Origin: Nothopassalora personata
Lineage: Eukaryota > Ascomycota > Dothideomycetes > Mycosphaerellales > Mycosphaerellaceae
Reading direction: 5' to 3'
NCBI GenBank assembly: GCA_033816765.1
Contig: CM066287.1
Span: 496,001-560,000, forward strand
DNA length: 64,000 nt
Of the stretch, positions 35,228-45,765 are shown in pieces (position 1 is the stretch's first letter; every line of letters starts with the position of its first letter). Made by a program: the position numbers and the translations under genes. The notes beneath the pieces were generated by a model. It saw nothing but the letters and a program-made list of their open reading frames with translations, had not been told where the DNA came from and ran no database searches.

Positions 35228-36960
35228 GCGCCGGGCGGGACGGGTCGGAGGCTATATTAGTTATAATACTACCGCCGGTAGATACGTCCTAGCCTTCTTC
35301 TAACGCCGTTCGGGCGTATAGAGATAAACCGGATACTCTACCCCCCTTTACTAACGTAACCCTAGTCGAGCGGGCCCGGCCCGATCGCGAGTAGGCTACG
35401 CGGTTAGTATCGTCTTACGAATATCTCTAAATTACTATTAGTACTATATACGATAGTAAGACTAGCGCTAAGTAGTATAGACCTAGCGAAGCGTAGTATA
35501 TAATGTATTAACGGGGTCTAGACGTACCCGACGCCCCGGTCGTAGACCCGGCCCTCGACGAACCCGTCCCTCGGCCCTATCTATACGATACTACTACCGA
35601 ACTATATACTAGTCGCGCGACTAAGTAAGGCGACCTAGACCGGTATACCGCCTACCTAGCCTATCTTACCGGTATCTACGCGTACTACTAGCTACGCGCT
35701 ACCTCCGACTACGACTACCTATTTGATACGTACCCTTATAAGGGTACGGTAATCTAGATAGGCCGTACCGCGCGGTAGGCCGCGTCGCCGAAGCCGTAGA
35801 TCGCGCTATATACTACGTACTATAAATATCTAAATCTATAGGCTATTTACGGCGTTAGCGTTCCCGGCTTGGCTATATATAGGAGGTTATATACTAGGAA
35901 AGACATCGTCCTTCCCCTATATATTAGCGTATTCGAGCGCGTAACCGGACCGCGGTAGATTTAGCGCCGTTTTAGTAGGCGATTCCCGCAGCTAGAGGAT
36001 TACCTAGTATAGCTCGGGACTAAGGCTATATTTAGCGGTACGAGGAGTATCTAGGCTATAGTTATAGCGGTACGGGCGTTAGATAAGTTTAGGAATGTTA
36101 ATAGTACTAGTACGTAACCGGTAGCTAGTAATAGGTAACCGATCTATCGAATAGAATATAACCCGACTTAGATAGATCTACTATAATATCCCGATTAGTA
36201 GATTATCGTATATATTATTAGTATCTCTATACTATCTAACCCTAGTAACCCGTCTTAGATAGGTCTAATAGACCCGCCCGATTTATAGATTACTATATCT
36301 TCCCTTTAGTAATATTCTTCCCTCGAGATATCGGAACTCTCTCCTAGAATTCTTTGACCGCTTCCTAGCTTAATTATACTACTCCTTAAGAATAGCGTAC
36401 TCTATAAGTAGTTACCTTTACTATAGAAGAGTAAGCCGGTCCTTAAGCTCGGCGTACCTACCTAGACGTTTAACGTCGGCCTCTTAAGACCTCTACCGGC
36501 GTTCTATAGACTTAAGCTAGTCTATAACACTTTCCTAGTTAAATCCGTTTCTACCTATGCTCCTTACCTATAACCTTAAGCTAATCGTGCCCTACCGACA
36601 TTTTATTATACGTAGTAGCTCGTTACGTTTAACCTAAAAGCTCGATAGGCGTAAGGGCGGCGAACTTAACTACGCGGTTATACGGTATAAACTAGTATAG
36701 GTTATCGACTTATATATATAAGCTGTCGAAAACGATAAAGTAACATAACTACTACCCGCTCGAGAATAACATAACTTAGATTATCTAGGTCAGATATATA
36801 CGTATAGTAGTAACTAAACGCTATAGCTACCCCTAACTCGCGTTAATATAGCTTATACTACTACCTACTCGAGAGTAATATAACTTAGATCGTCTAAGCC
36901 GAGTACATACGTAGCGTAAGTGCTCGCCGGTAAGCGCCGCCGAGTTTAGTATGTATTAAT
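35228..36960 (+). pseudogene. RIP-mutated ORF of unknown function
   Basis: From about 36,050 to 36,760 one plus-strand frame reads as a coherent Pro/Leu/Ile-rich protein broken only by TAG/TAA where Gln is expected (segments such as YRIEYNPTQIDLLQYP and LPAFYRLKLVYNTFLVKS). Upstream, 35,260-36,050 is coding-like in other frames. No domain could be recognised. Two CTTAGA-type palindromes (36775-36789 and 36884-36898) follow its end. It is a former gene or part of the same mobile unit as the helicase that follows; this is inference. Confidence 0.45.
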
Positions 36961-37314
36961 TAGTAATTAATAGAGTTACGCGGTAGCGGCGTTATACGTA
37001 TACGCGCCGGGCCCGTGCCGACGCTAGCGCGACGCTAGAGCCGAGCTTATTTTCATTTATATTATAGCTTTAGATAAGTATCCTATTCTACTATACTAGA
37101 TTACTAGTAAACTCGGGAACGTCGTCTAGCTTTATAATGTAGTCCGTTCTTACTAGACGGCCGGTATACACGCGTAAACGTAAACGCGGCCCGTAGGTCT
37201 ATACGTATACCGGTAGAGCTTATCCTCTTTTTTCTCGATACTTAAACCTATCTATCTATATTATACTACCGCGCCGACTACTCTTTTCCGCTTACCTAGA
37301 CCTCTCTAAGCTAG

Positions 37315-37511
37315 TGTTAAGGGGATGTCGCAATGTATAGCACGCCCACGACCTGCCAGTCGTAGATGAACTAATTCTTGCCTTTTGTTCAAGACGCATC
37401 GCGCGTCGCAAGATGTACTCATGCGTGTCACGTGCGGCTTGGCAGCCGGTCGCGACCGCATGTCACATGCAAGGCCACATGTAGGGGTTAGCCACTGGGC
37501 TGCCCCTTACA
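37315..37511 (-). repeat. Solo LTR of family A, unmutated
   Basis: This 197-bp LTR appears identical to the one at 26407 when read side by side, with perfect duplications GCTAG at 37310-37314 and 37512-37516. It inserted directly after a CCTAGAnnnnTCTAAG palindrome in what looks like an intron of the SNF2 gene. Confidence 0.95.
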
Positions 37512-37539
37512 GCTAGAGTACATTTCTACTATCTATTAG

Positions 37540-40500
37540 CCTGTACCCTACACCTACTCGATACGTAACTATACTAACTATACTAGAGCTTACTATATTA
37601 GAGCGTAAACGCCGCCGCGACGAGGACCTACTCGACCCCGGACGCCCTACTAAGTAATCCGTCTTCTAGCGGCTACTAGTAAAGTCGAAGGCTATCGTTA
37701 ATAGTAATGTAACGCTATTAGACCTCGATAGCGCATCGGATAATAGTACTTCCCCTTTTACGACGAAGGACCCCCTCCTAAAGCGGCGCGCTAACTAGAA
37801 CTCGAGCCCTAGACGCCCCGCGAAGAGACCTACCTCTAAGCGGCCGGATATTAAGTCTAAGGAGTTCGTCGATAGCGAGGACTTAACGTTAGACCGCGAT
37901 AGCGCTATTTCTCCCGTACGAAAGCCTCGTACTAAGAATCGTCGCGCCTATAAAGGTAAGGGAAATAGCCGGAGTCGGGTCGCGACTACGAAAGACGTTC
38001 GCCCTAAGCGTAAAGCTTAATAGAAATAGTACCTCTAGGAGTACGCCGACTACCTCGAGGAGCTAGTCGCTAACGGACGGCCCGTTAGTCCCTTTAACCT
38101 AGCCTAGGGCATCTACGTCTCCGGCCTCGAACTCTAGTAGATTAAGTAGTCGAATAATTACCTCCGTAGCTACCTCGGTATAACCGACATAGAGGACTTT
38201 AAGCCGCTCTACGTACTGCTCGCGCCTACCCTCTAATAGTAGGATAAGGGCTATTAGGTATATATTTATCCCCGTAAATCGCTTAAAAGTACCTAACTTA
38301 GAGAGGTCTAAGTTCTTCGCGTAGTTAGACCCGTCTAAGTTAGGGGCTTTTATCGGTTATTTAGATACGGACTTAGTATCTTCTAAGTTCGGTACTGATT
38401 AGCCGTAATCGTTACTCGGCCGCGTACTAACCCGTCGACTAGGACTCCTTTAGCATCGTATACAAAGACGGCGACGAGGAAGACCGCCCTAGTACTATCC
38501 CGAAGCTCTTTATACGCTAACTCCTCGAACTAGACGCTAAGTCCCTCGCGGTACCTACCCTTACCGCCGACCCCGACGACGATACTACCTTTAATACGGC
38601 TTTAAATAGCGGCGCCTTCCCTACTACTAGGCCGTAGAAAGGCCGTCGGGCATTGATCTACGCCCTCCGAACCGCTTATAAGATGTATTACGCCGTAAAT
38701 AGGTACTAGGCGAAGATAGATCTCGAGTATTCTAACGTCCGCTATCTACCGGACATCTTCTTCGGTACTCCCCTCGACCCTACCCCGCCGGTCGTGTACC
38801 CGGTCGAGGGCTTCCCTATACGTAGCGAGGACCTCTTCCGCGCGCTTAACATTATCTATTAGTACTACTACTATTGCTAGGTTAAGGGTAATAGTACTAG
38901 TAAGGTCCGTAGTAAGGACGACCTCGCTAAGCCGTAGAATATCTAGAAACCTACGGGTAAATTATCGCCCGTCGTCTACGTCCCGGTCGTACCCGCCCGT
39001 ACTAATAACGAGTAGTAGGATCGCCGCTACCGAGTAGCTATAGCAACATTAGCCGATGCTAGTAGCGGCATTCGAGGTATCTCCTCGTTCGAGCTAGCCG
39101 AAGAATACTAGGCCGCTCGTAATAACCGCGAAGACGCTACCCTAGCCGCGTTAGATAGTATTATTTACGGTTTCTTTAGCATTACGCCTACTATAGAGTT
39201 TTTTTAGCGCCTCGATACTATAATACCGGACGTCCGCGACCGATTAATAGTCTACCTTACCGAAGGCGTAGAGATCCTATTCGAATCGCCGAGCCGCATT
39301 AATAATATAGGGTTTAGGAGGTTATAGGCCCGGAGGCGATTAGCTACTAGAAACCCTTCGCGCTATAAGAGCTCGAGGACGATATCCCGGTAACGACGAT
39401 AACCGGTAAGGCCTTTACTAAGCTAAGTAGCGATATAAACGGCTAGAGCGCCTACTTACCCTCCTTCGAAGACGCCGTAAAGTATCTCGACCTAGACATT
39501 AAATACCGTTCGGACGGTACGAACGACCCGATTAGCGAACTCCCCTTCGCTATCCGCGCCGGTAGCCTATACCTAAAGCCCTAGTAGGCTACCGCCGCTA
39601 CCTAGGCGGCCCGTATACTTCGCTCCCCTATACGCTCGTATATCCTAGGCGACGACGTCGGACTCGGTAAGACCCTAGAGGTCTACCTAACGTTAATACG
39701 ACTAGCCGAGTAGACTTACTCGACGCTCCGGGACTACCGAGGTACGTCTCCCTTACGTTTAATTGTCGCCTTACTTAGATAGGTCTAAGTCTCGCGGTAG
39801 CTTAGACCCGTCTAAGTTAGGTATCGCGTTTATTCGCGTTTTACTCTATACTAATTCCTATATAGCTACCTACTATACCTATCTCGAGGAGCTCGACGAC
39901 GACGGCTACGACGACTACGACGACTACGACGACTACGACGACTACAACGACTACGACGACACGCCGGCGCGCTACGCGGCGTTTACCGAGATTACTAGCC
40001 CTCGCCTACTCTATCGTCCGGTCCTTACTATCTACCCCCCTAACGGCCTATCCGCCTAGATTACCGACGGTACTAGATATATATATACACCTAGTTAGCG
40101 TAACTACTTCCGCGTAGTTACCTTCTACTCCCTCGGTAAGTCTAATACGACGACTCGGTCGGGCGACTACGAATGTATTATACCGAACACCTTAGCGGGT
40201 CTCGAGGCCTTCGTAGCTACCCTTAATCCCGACGACATTATAACCTCTAAGACTATTATTATTACTACGAATTAGTTATAGTACGGGAAAGTCCTTAAGC
40301 CCGGCGTATTCTACTAGACCCGCCTTAAGAAGCGTAAAGCCCGTAAGGCCCGTAAGGATAGTAAGAACGGTAGACTATAGGCTAACGATAATAGCGACCT
40401 CGACGCCCGCGTAGAGACTACTACCGATAGCGACCCCGATAGTAATACCGACCGCGATAGCGTAAAGCCGCGGCGGCTATTACTAGGTCCGTCCTAGAAG

Positions 40501-42889
40501 TACGCGAGGCGACGTCCGCCGCTACCGGATGTTACCGATAACCGCCTATTACTTACTAACCCTACGATATTTAGTTACGTAGTTAGCGACAAGGCTTATA
40601 ATCTCGTTAACCCCTATACCCTCTAGAGTAATACGATCTACTAACTTTAGCCCCTTATTGGCTTTATCCTAGTTACGGCTACCGTGTTCCGTAATACGAT
40701 CGTAGACGCCGGCGCTCTACTCCAATTTCTATTTTAGTATATTAGGAAGCTCCTAGTACCGGAATTAGTAGAAGACGGCCTTAACCTAGCCTCCTACCGC
40801 TCGCTAGGCGCGGAGTTTACCCGGGACTACTATCGCAATTAGTTCGCTATCCCTAATACGCCGTCTCCCCTCTACTAAGGCTATACTCTCGCCTAGGTCT
40901 ACCTCGCCGCCCTCTATCCCGGCCGCTTTATCTAGAGCGTTACGGCCGAAGACGGCTCCGCTATTTTCTCCGCTCCGCTAGCGCTAGGCATTATCTAGCT
41001 ACGCCGCGTTAAGGGCTAGAAGATCCGAGTCTTTAACTACGAAATAGTTATCTACGATAGTATCCCTCCCCTAACCTTCGTCTACCTCGAGGCCCGGGCC
41101 GATCCTATCTCCGCCGCCCTATATAACCTAGCCTACGATATATACCTAGGCTCTAGTAAGGCGCCGAAGCTATTTACTATCGACGAGGACGACGACGCGA
41201 TAGATACTAGCGGCTACGCTACCTCCCTCCGCCGGTCACTTATCCTTACCGCTAACTACCCGCTTACTACTCGACTACTAGCCCGCCGCGTCGATACTAA
41301 GTCTAAGACCGTCTCTAAATTGTAAGTTGCTCCCCAACTTAGATTAGTCTAAGTCGTTAATTTACTTAGACCTTTCTAAGTTATGTATATCTCCGCGCTA
41401 TATTCTATAGACTAAGCTAACCGCGTCGTATAGGGCCTATAGCGAGACCGATCCGTTCTCCTTCTACTACGCCTCTACGAAGAACGATCTCTAGTCTTAT
41501 AAGCCTAACACCCGGGCCGAGTGTCTTAATTGGATTATTCGGTCGTCCCTTAAGTATTAGATCTTAGTCTTCCTACTCCACCGACACCTAGTCTAGGGGA
41601 ATAAAAAGGTTATTATCTACTACTACGAACCTATCTCGATTATACTAGCGGAAATCGTCTATGTTCTCCTTAGATTCGAGTACCGCATTATCCGGGCCGG
41701 TATTAAGAACCGTACCCGCGTACTCGCCGAACGAGCCTTTAATACCGACCCTCGTATATAGGTTCTTATCTATTCCTCGCGCTCGGCTACCGAGTCTACG
41801 AACCTTTAGGAAGGTAGCTACATTATAATCGTTATAGACTACCTAAGTCTACGCGCTATCTTATAGATAGGCGGCCGGATAAACCGAATCGGTTAGCTCT
41901 ACGCTATAATATACTATATCCTATATACCAACGAGAGCGTCGACTAGGCGCTATAGGCTAAGTACTAAAGCCGGTTCGTCGAGTAGGTTAAGGTTACCGC
42001 TAAGATAGATCCCGTACGTATAGATACTATTCGCCGCGACGACCCCTTCGGACGCCCGTAGGATAAGGAGTTCGTGTTACGACTCGCCGATAATAATAAA
42101 GAGGTCCTCGCCCGCCGTAACTCCGATATCGAGGGTCGTATATTAAACGTCCTCGCCGATACCCTTATACGATCTATATTCGGTATCCGTACTACCCGTA
42201 TACACCCCGCCTAGCTCGACCTTAAGGATACGCGGAAGAAGAATATACTCCCGGACGAATAACTATTCCGCTTCGCCCTCGGTAGCCTTCCCGCGCGAGA
42301 GCTCCTTACTAAGCTTAAGGCCGAGAAGAAACCTACGACCTCCGCTCCTACTAAACTGTACCCCGACGCGCGTCTAGAAGTTAGCTTAACCCCTAAGACC
42401 GAGACGCCCGGTTTAGGCGTATATAAGTTCCGTAACGTCCCGGCCGCGAACTTTAATATAAAGAAGGTTACTACGTATATCCTCGATACCGCCGATAAGG
42501 TTATATCGTCTTCTAACGCTACCCGTATCGCCTATCTTACCTAGACCGGTAAGTTAAGTATATTCTAACTTAGAAAGATCTAAGTCTCTATAGTAGTTAG
42601 ATCTTTCTAAGCCGGGTCGTTTAGTTATCTACTTTTATCCGGGCTTAGTTACTAACTAGCTTATAGATATCCTCGAGGCTGTAGTAAAATCCGTCGACTA
42701 CCCCTCCGATTATATTAAGGCCGAGTTATCGGCCTCTCGTACTACGGATGCCGCTAATAGGCAGGATACCCCGTAGCGCTCCCCTTCTCCTAATAGCGAG
42801 TCCGCCGACGACGAAGGCGAGTCTACCGACGACGAAGGCGAGGGTAATAACGACGATAGCGAGGGTAATAACGACGATGCTCTTTCGTA
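37540..42889 (+). pseudogene. RIP-mutated SNF2-family helicase gene with repeated palindromic introns
   Basis: A long plus-strand coding sequence with at least four introns is broken by RIP stops (Gln to TAG) and a frame change near 39,340. The N-terminal part is basic and nuclear-looking (KRRANQNSSPRRPAKRPTSK). Helicase motif I is ILGDDVGLGKTLE at about 39,640-39,680. Motif III is ILVTATVFRN near 40,665. The C-terminal helicase lobe spans about 41,490-41,930 and ends in the SNF2-type motif VI IGGRINRIG at about 41,870-41,893. An acidic C-terminus (GEGNNDDSEGNNDD) precedes TAA at 42,887. Probable introns are 38289-38442, 39742-39865, 41322-41433 and 42549-42666, with branch sites such as TACTAAC. 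SNF2 ATPases remodel chromatin. Being RIPed, this copy must have belonged to a repeated family; a subtelomeric gene family or mobile-element cargo are both possible. Confidence 0.8.
39895..39962 (+). repeat. GACGACTAC minisatellite in the helicase coding frame
   Basis: About six copies of the 9-bp unit GACGACTAC (Asp-Asp-Tyr) lie in the helicase reading frame just after the second intron. The unit contains no CpA or TpG, so it is immune to RIP and survives cleanly. Confidence 0.85.
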
Positions 42890-43334
42890 AGGTGCTAGAT
42901 ACCTAGGCTAGTCGCTTTAGACACGAATAACTCCTCGCTACGTCCTAGGCGACCTACGGTATACATCGAGGCGGCTAGCGCTACTAGATGCCCGCGGCTC
43001 CAAGGGTCGCGCGTAAGGGTTAGGTTAGTTCTGAATTAGCTAGACGTGTTGGATAGTAGCTACTAGGCCTAGATAGATCTAAGTCTATAAATGTTTTTAG
43101 CCTCTATCTTTCGGCTTAGACCTTTCGAAGTAATGTGTTATTTCTATTACCTATAATCCCGATGTTGTTTACGCTACCCGCGTTATTACGTCCGACCCCG
43201 TTTATGCCCTATTAAACGTAGCGCGTATAATACTACTCGTAATAAGCCGATATATATCGCTATACTTCGCCTTTAGTTTAGCGTAGCCTAATCTTATATC
43301 GTTAGTAGAATCCCCGTAGGTTAGGGTACTATTA
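42890..43334. other. RIP-mutated tail with a fifth palindrome pair
   Basis: Sequence after the helicase stop, up to the family B insertion site. It contains CCTAGATAGATCTAAG (43068-43083) and CTTAGACCTTTCGAAG (43115-43130), a diverged fifth example of the paired palindrome found in the helicase introns. No gene was recognised. Confidence 0.5.
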
Positions 43335-43526
43335 TGTCACCGTACCGGCGCCCATCATTCACTTAGACCCGCGCGCACGTGCGTGGATCCCGCGCGCGCC
43401 GCTGACTAAGCCGGCCCGAGGGCTTGGCGCGTGTATATCTACCTCGCGCCCTCCGCGCCTCTCTTAGATAGACCGTCTATTCGACTTGTACCTTATCCGA
43501 CCACGTGCTTGCACCTGCTTGTAACA
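43335..43526 (+). repeat. Family B 5' LTR
   Basis: 192 bp, TGTCACCGTACC to TTGTAACA, essentially unmutated. It holds a TATATC box near 43434 and, 41 bp downstream, GTCTATTCGA (43475-43484), complementary to TCGAATAGAC at 43529-43538 just inside the LTR. Confidence 0.93.
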
Positions 43527-43528
43527 CT

Positions 43529-43538
43529 TCGAATAGAC
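43529..43538 (+). other. Putative self-complementary primer-binding site of element B
   Basis: TCGAATAGAC begins 2 nt after the 5' LTR and is the exact reverse complement of GTCTATTCGA inside the LTR (43475-43484). This is the layout of Tf1/sushi self-priming elements, where the 5' end of the transcript folds onto the site and is cleaved to prime minus-strand synthesis. No tRNA-type TGG start is present. Confidence 0.6.
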
Positions 43539-43684
43539 CATTACTAACGTGTAGAAAGACACGAGAAGCTGCGATCGGGAGATCGCATAAGCAAACGCGA
43601 CAGCACCTAGGAGTGCTAAGATATTAGGTGCTAGACTTAAATCGAGTCGCACCTTAAGTAAGTCTAAGGCTAACACAACAGCTG

Positions 43685-44316
43685 ATGGCGAGAAAGAACA
43701 ACAATAACGACGACGACATGGCGACTGCTAACCGCCGCGTACATCGCGCGAACATCACTAGATCCTCCCTCTTCGTCCTACCCCCCGACGCGACAAACAA
43801 CGCAAACGGCGATGCGACACAGACTTAAGGCAGAGAAGAGGAGGTTCTAAAGCAGCTAACGGCTAAAGACAACACCTACCACAAGCAGCACAAGAAGGTC
43901 TTCGACCGACTCTAAGAGATCGAGGAGGAGGATGTTAAGACCGAGCTTAACTTTGCTAACCTGTGTAGGGATGAGTACATCGAGGACATTACTAAGGATG
44001 AGAGCGAGGCTCTTACTCCAGGTGCAAAGAAGAGGAGGGTTACTGTTAACCAGTTTTAAGACACCTTCGAGTCTCTTAATGGGCTAAGCTCGGAGAAGCT
44101 TAAGAAGCGAGTTAACGATTACCCTAAGGAGGTCCACAAGATCCTTGTCGACATCGAGTCCGACCACCGACGAGCACACAAGACTATTAAGGCTCTCCAA
44201 CTCGCTAACCGCATTAATATTCGTAAGGCTAAGGATGCGAAGGAGCAGATGGATCGACTCGAGGACGAAGCTAGTACTGCACAAGCTAAAGCAAACCAGA
44301 GACAAGCTAAGGTGGA
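43685..44316 (+). pseudogene. Family B gag, N-terminal half
   Basis: From ATG 43685 the frame gives a basic start (MARKNNNNDDDMATANRR) and a helical, charged region. CAA-to-TAA stops interrupt it, for example in the series ending DRL*EIEEED. The frame is cut after Lys-Val by element C at codon GTG-GA, and resumes after the second target duplication with Asp-Lys-Leu-Lys, so the insertion left the original codon order recoverable on either side. Retroviral-type Gag forms the particle that packages the RNA. Confidence 0.8.
44312..44316. repeat. Target-site duplication of element C, left copy
   Basis: GTGGA here and at 51052-51056 flanks element C exactly; both copies are perfect, supporting a recent insertion. 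Confidence 0.95.
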
Positions 44317-44474
44317 TGTAAGGGGCGAGCCCTTGCATCTTGGCACGGGCTGAGCCCGTGCGGACCTGACTCCGTTTTCTTTGTTCCGGGCTTCGCTCGG
44401 TTTTCTCCTTCTTCTGTATCGAACTTATTGCATACCACACAGAACCTCAGTGTACACGTCGTTCACCCGTGACA
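44317..44474 (+). repeat. Family C 5' LTR
   Basis: 158 bp, TGTAAGGGGCGAGCCC to CCCGTGACA. It contains a 19-nt palindrome (44343-44361, GCACGGGCT-G-AGCCCGTGC) in its upstream part and ATCGAACTTA at 44418-44427, the likely transcript 5' end and self-primer. Confidence 0.95.
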
Positions 44475-44475
44475 T

Positions 44476-44485
44476 TAAGTTCGAT
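44476..44485 (+). other. Putative self-complementary primer-binding site of element C
   Basis: TAAGTTCGAT starts one base after the 5' LTR and is the exact 10-nt reverse complement of ATCGAACTTA in the LTR (44418-44427). This is the Tf1/sushi self-priming geometry; a tRNA primer complement starting TGG is absent. Confidence 0.65.
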
Positions 44486-44532
44486 CCATTCGAATCAACC
44501 AGGCACCCGCCATCAAAGAGACGGAATACGTG

Positions 44533-45738
44533 ATGGCGTCGTCGGGTAGCGAGAACCCCGGGGTTGGTGCCTCGAATGAAAATTTTCAGCTTATGCTCGA
44601 GCAATTGTACCAGCGACAGGAAGAGATGCAGGCCGAACTGATTGCAACGCGCGCCGCCTTGAAAGAGTCGGAAGACGCTCGACGTCAGTCAACCCCTGCA
44701 GTCTCACTACCAGTTCCGGACGACGCGTCTACTGGTGACCTAATGAGACAGTTGCTGCAGACGCTGAATGCCGCCGCGAACGCGCCGCGCAGCGGCGGAG
44801 AACCGTCGGGTCCCAGAGGCTGGAACCCGCCCTCATGGGATGGCAAAGCCGAAACATTCAGGGACTACTTCCTAAGGTTGAAAAGTTCCTTCAGGGTGCG
44901 TTCCGCACTGAAACCGACGCTCTCCAATGAATTCTACTGGGACGCGATCAACGACACGTTGCTAGCGAGGGAGCGCACGAGGATGCGGCACTTCTGGGAC
45001 AAGGGAGACGGTGAACTTGGGAAGGACCCCGTTGCTTTCTTTGCGCAACTCGAAAAGGTCTTTGGCGATAGCAACGAACGCGCCAAGGCTCTAGAACAAC
45101 TCACCAAGATTAGACACGTGAACGGACAACCGTGGCACGATCACCAGATGAAATTCGACGGACTCCTGTTGACCGCCGGCGGAGAAGACTGGAGCAATGA
45201 CGCGAAGATCGGCTACCTCCGCAACACCTTCTCGAATCCCGCCAGAATGTATACGGCAGCCATGCCGAAAAAGGAGGATTACTACGAGTTCGCAGAGGAG
45301 GTTAAGCGGATCATGACCAACCTCGAGGACACAGACCAGTTTAGAATAGCCCACAAGAAGTGGAAGGACAACAACAAGGACTCCAGTGCGACCACCACGG
45401 TTACCACTCGTTCTTTTGCGGGACCTACCGTTACCCGGGTGGACCATGATGGTGACACCATCATGGCACCAACCCGAACGAACGGAGGCCGCTCTAGAAG
45501 TCGTGGAGACCGGAAGGAGGACAAGGGGAAGCAGAGAGCGAAATGGGTCGACACCGCTGAGAGAGATCGAAGGCGCCAAGAACAGCTCTGTTTCCGTTGC
45601 GGAGCGAGCGGGCATCGAGTGAAGGAATGTCCGTACGCCGCAGCAGTCAACCCCACCAAGATCAACGCAGCCTCAGTTGCGCCGATCCTGGAAGACGACG
45701 GGTTTGAGTCGGATCCCGAAGATGTGGGAAAAGACTAG
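44533..45738 (+). CDS. Gag polyprotein of element C
   Basis: 401 residues from ATG 44533 (a GTG immediately upstream at 44530 is not a likely start). The N-terminal 60 residues are Gln/Glu-rich and coiled. A capsid-like central region follows (WDGKAETFRDYFLRLKSSF; QPWHDHQMKFDGLL). A basic linker precedes one CCHC zinc knuckle, CFRCGASGHRVKEC (CX2CX4HX4C), near residue 355, which binds RNA. The final codons hold the slippery site GGGAAAA (45726-45732) 3 nt before TAG. Gag assembles the cytoplasmic virus-like particle. The frame is intact. Confidence 0.92.
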   Translation: MASSGSENPGVGASNENFQLMLEQLYQRQEEMQAELIATRAALKESEDARRQSTPAVSLPVPDDASTGDLMRQLLQTLNAAANAPRSGGEPSGPRGWNPPSWDGKAETFRDYFLRLKSSFRVRSALKPTLSNEFYWDAINDTLLARERTRMRHFWDKGDGELGKDPVAFFAQLEKVFGDSNERAKALEQLTKIRHVNGQPWHDHQMKFDGLLLTAGGEDWSNDAKIGYLRNTFSNPARMYTAAMPKKEDYYEFAEEVKRIMTNLEDTDQFRIAHKKWKDNNKDSSATTTVTTRSFAGPTVTRVDHDGDTIMAPTRTNGGRSRSRGDRKEDKGKQRAKWVDTAERDRRRQEQLCFRCGASGHRVKECPYAAAVNPTKINAASVAPILEDDGFESDPEDVGKD

Positions 45739-45765
45739 CTCCTGGGCGAAAGCCAGCACCAGGAG
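45726..45765 (+). promoter_or_regulatory. Programmed -1 frameshift signal of element C
   Basis: In the gag frame the heptamer reads G GGA AAA (45726-45732), the X-XXY-YYZ form. After a 6-nt spacer follows a perfect 7-bp stem, CTCCTGG (45739-45745) with CCAGGAG (45759-45765). Slipping back one base gives GGG AAA AGA and leads straight into the open pol frame, while the gag frame ends at TAG 45736-45738. Confidence 0.8.

Noticed and set aside
36168..36290. Additional CTTAGATAG/TTAGATAGG half-palindromes as further intron copies
   Set aside because: Here they fall in a continuous coding-like frame and lack the second palindrome at the 27-28 bp spacing, so they are treated as coding sequence.
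43464..43676. 70-codon minus-strand frame crossing the B 5' LTR
   Set aside because: It is a chance frame over the LTR and leader.
44475..44500. tRNA-type primer-binding site or tRNA gene, because of TTCGATCC and TTCGAATC
   Set aside because: No TGG start, no cloverleaf and no A/B box arrangement; the LTR-complementary explanation fits better.
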